Positions 29,111 through 29,969 of a stretch of 29,969 nt of DNA are shown one piece after another. Source of the DNA: Lingula anatina. Lineage: Eukaryota; Brachiopoda; Lingulata; Lingulida; Lingulidae. Within the stretch, counting starts at the first letter, position 1; each line of letters starts with the position of its first letter. The DNA lies in contig NW_019773691.1 in the NCBI RefSeq assembly GCF_001039355.2, positions 1-29,969 of the forward strand, read 5' to 3'. The notes beneath the pieces are model-generated. The model made no database searches, was not told the DNA's origin, and saw only the letters and a program-made list of their open reading frames with translations. The translations under genes and the position numbers were made by a program.

Positions 29111-29400
29111 CTTGGAATCTTCTACCAAGGTGAGGTTCACAGGTGGCACAAGGAAGTTTTCGTTCATTTGCATATATTTTTTTAATAAAATTTTTGAAAA
29201 AAAAATGGGGAAATGCAGCAAATGTACACAATTTACAACAACTTTCACGAGCTACAGAAAAGAGTTTGAGTCTTTTTTTTTTTATTGATAAATACGATCT
29301 TCCAAAATCTGTCTGGCGGACTGCACGTGGATTCTTCCATACTTCCCACAATGCAGTTCGAGGTCAACAGAGGTCAACGATCGGAGAAACCAACATCGGG
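29111..29400 (-). promoter_or_regulatory. Putative ACP promoter region
   Basis: Directly upstream of the ACP start codon. It contains a CACGTG E-box (29324-29329), a ZNF143/Staf-like site (29341-29355) and a DR4 repeat (29361-29376), and is richer in CpG than the flanking DNA. The start codon itself has a TISU/YY1-like context (CAAGATGGCTGC), which fits a short 5' UTR; the transcription start is not determined. Confidence 0.45.
29361..29376 (+). promoter_or_regulatory. DR4 nuclear-receptor-type element
   Basis: AGGTCA-ACAG-AGGTCA, two perfect half-sites as a direct repeat with 4-nt spacing. In vertebrates this is the spacing preferred by thyroid-hormone and LXR-type heterodimers. Confidence 0.5.
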
Positions 29401-29969
29401 CAGTCACCCTAACCTGGATAGGACTTGGAAAAGGTGAAGAACCTTTAAAGTATACGAGGTTGGCCAGAGGCCTTTCTGTAATTAATGTTAATCTTTGTTA
29501 ATTCAGTGTGTTAGTTAATGTTTTAGATGATGTTGTTAATGAAGCGAGAGAGCTTAAGGTGATTATGATGTAAGGGCTTTTGCAGACACTCTTCTAAGGA
29601 TAAATCAAGCGTGACAGTTGTTAATGTTATTGAATATAGAGAGAGGTTGAATGCTCTGTTGATGCTGCGTTGCTGGCACTTGAGAAAGTAGGTCATGCAG
29701 TTTAGTAAGCAAGTAAAAAGCATAAATGCGCACATGAGTGAGGTCGTAGGCGTAGCTTGAATTCTTTACTTTAGAACTAGACGTTGTGCTCTTTTCCATC
29801 TTCAGTACAACCGTGCCAGTACATTGTGTACATACACCGTATACATTATAACGTAAATAATAACAGTATAAGATCGATCACGTCATTGAGGTTTAGTATT
29901 CTATTGGGTGATTGGCAGTGGACAGATGAAGCTACAATTTGCCTCAGTTTAAGGTCAGTTAATTATATA
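29401..29969. other. Intergenic DNA upstream of ACP; no gene seen
   Basis: AT-rich sequence with several TTAATG/GTTAAT words. No supported exon on either strand. Confidence 0.5.

Noticed and set aside
29111-29248. Upstream in-frame ATG extending the ACP N-terminus
   Set aside because: Would put about 46 residues of low-complexity, AT-rich sequence before the signal peptide. The 29110 start has the better context and the usual family layout.

Overview
The window is eukaryotic nuclear DNA, most probably from a mollusc or another lophotrochozoan. It has short, CpG-containing coding exons split by AT-rich introns of about 100-1500 bases, many (CT)n, (GA)n and (CAAA)n microsatellites, small inverted-repeat elements inside introns, and an assembly gap. 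Both protein genes are recognised from translated domain motifs. The taxon is an inference from gene family and genome texture; nothing here fixes the species.

Left part (15-13380, + strand): the last 28 coding exons of a large secreted, cysteine-rich multidomain protein of the hemocytin/hemolectin - von Willebrand factor - gel-forming mucin class. All exons join in one frame (4194 nt, 1397 codons plus stop). Domain order: end of an F5/8C (discoidin) domain, Pro/Thr linker, WxxW domain, cysteine-rich TIL/VWC-like module, LDL-receptor class A repeat, Pro/Thr linker, vWD-C8-TIL, a second vWD-C8-TIL, a 39-nt Pro/Thr exon, VWC-like modules and a C-terminal cystine knot (CTCK). A poly(A) signal lies at 13356-13361. 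The 5' part of the gene is outside the window.

Middle (13381-20570): no recognisable protein gene. It holds a gap of 89 N between two G13 runs, dispersed and tandem repeats, and what I think is the most interesting content: two paralogous, convergently oriented, two-exon transcription-unit-like segments. Unit A (+) has exon 1 near 14740-14917 and exon 2 from 15494. Unit B (-) has exon 1 near 18853-18720 and exon 2 at 17816-17701. They share an identical 22-nt promoter block holding a near-consensus SOX:OCT composite motif, the 5' splice region, the distance from the 3' splice site to a conserved exon 2 core, and that core itself. No conserved reading frame is seen, so they are read as a candidate noncoding RNA pair.

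Right part (20572-29400, - strand): a complete 11-exon gene for a type I membrane histidine acid phosphatase of the lysosomal (ACP2) type, 449 residues. It has a signal peptide, the RHGDRSP and HD catalytic motifs, a C-terminal transmembrane helix and a short tail with a tyrosine. Its upstream region (29110-29400) holds a TISU/YY1-like start context, a CACGTG E-box, a ZNF143/Staf-like site and a perfect DR4 nuclear-receptor-type repeat. Its introns carry several MITE-like inverted repeats, one of which sits between two copies of a segment that contains a splice donor.

The two protein genes are convergent. Nothing in the sequence suggests that they act together.
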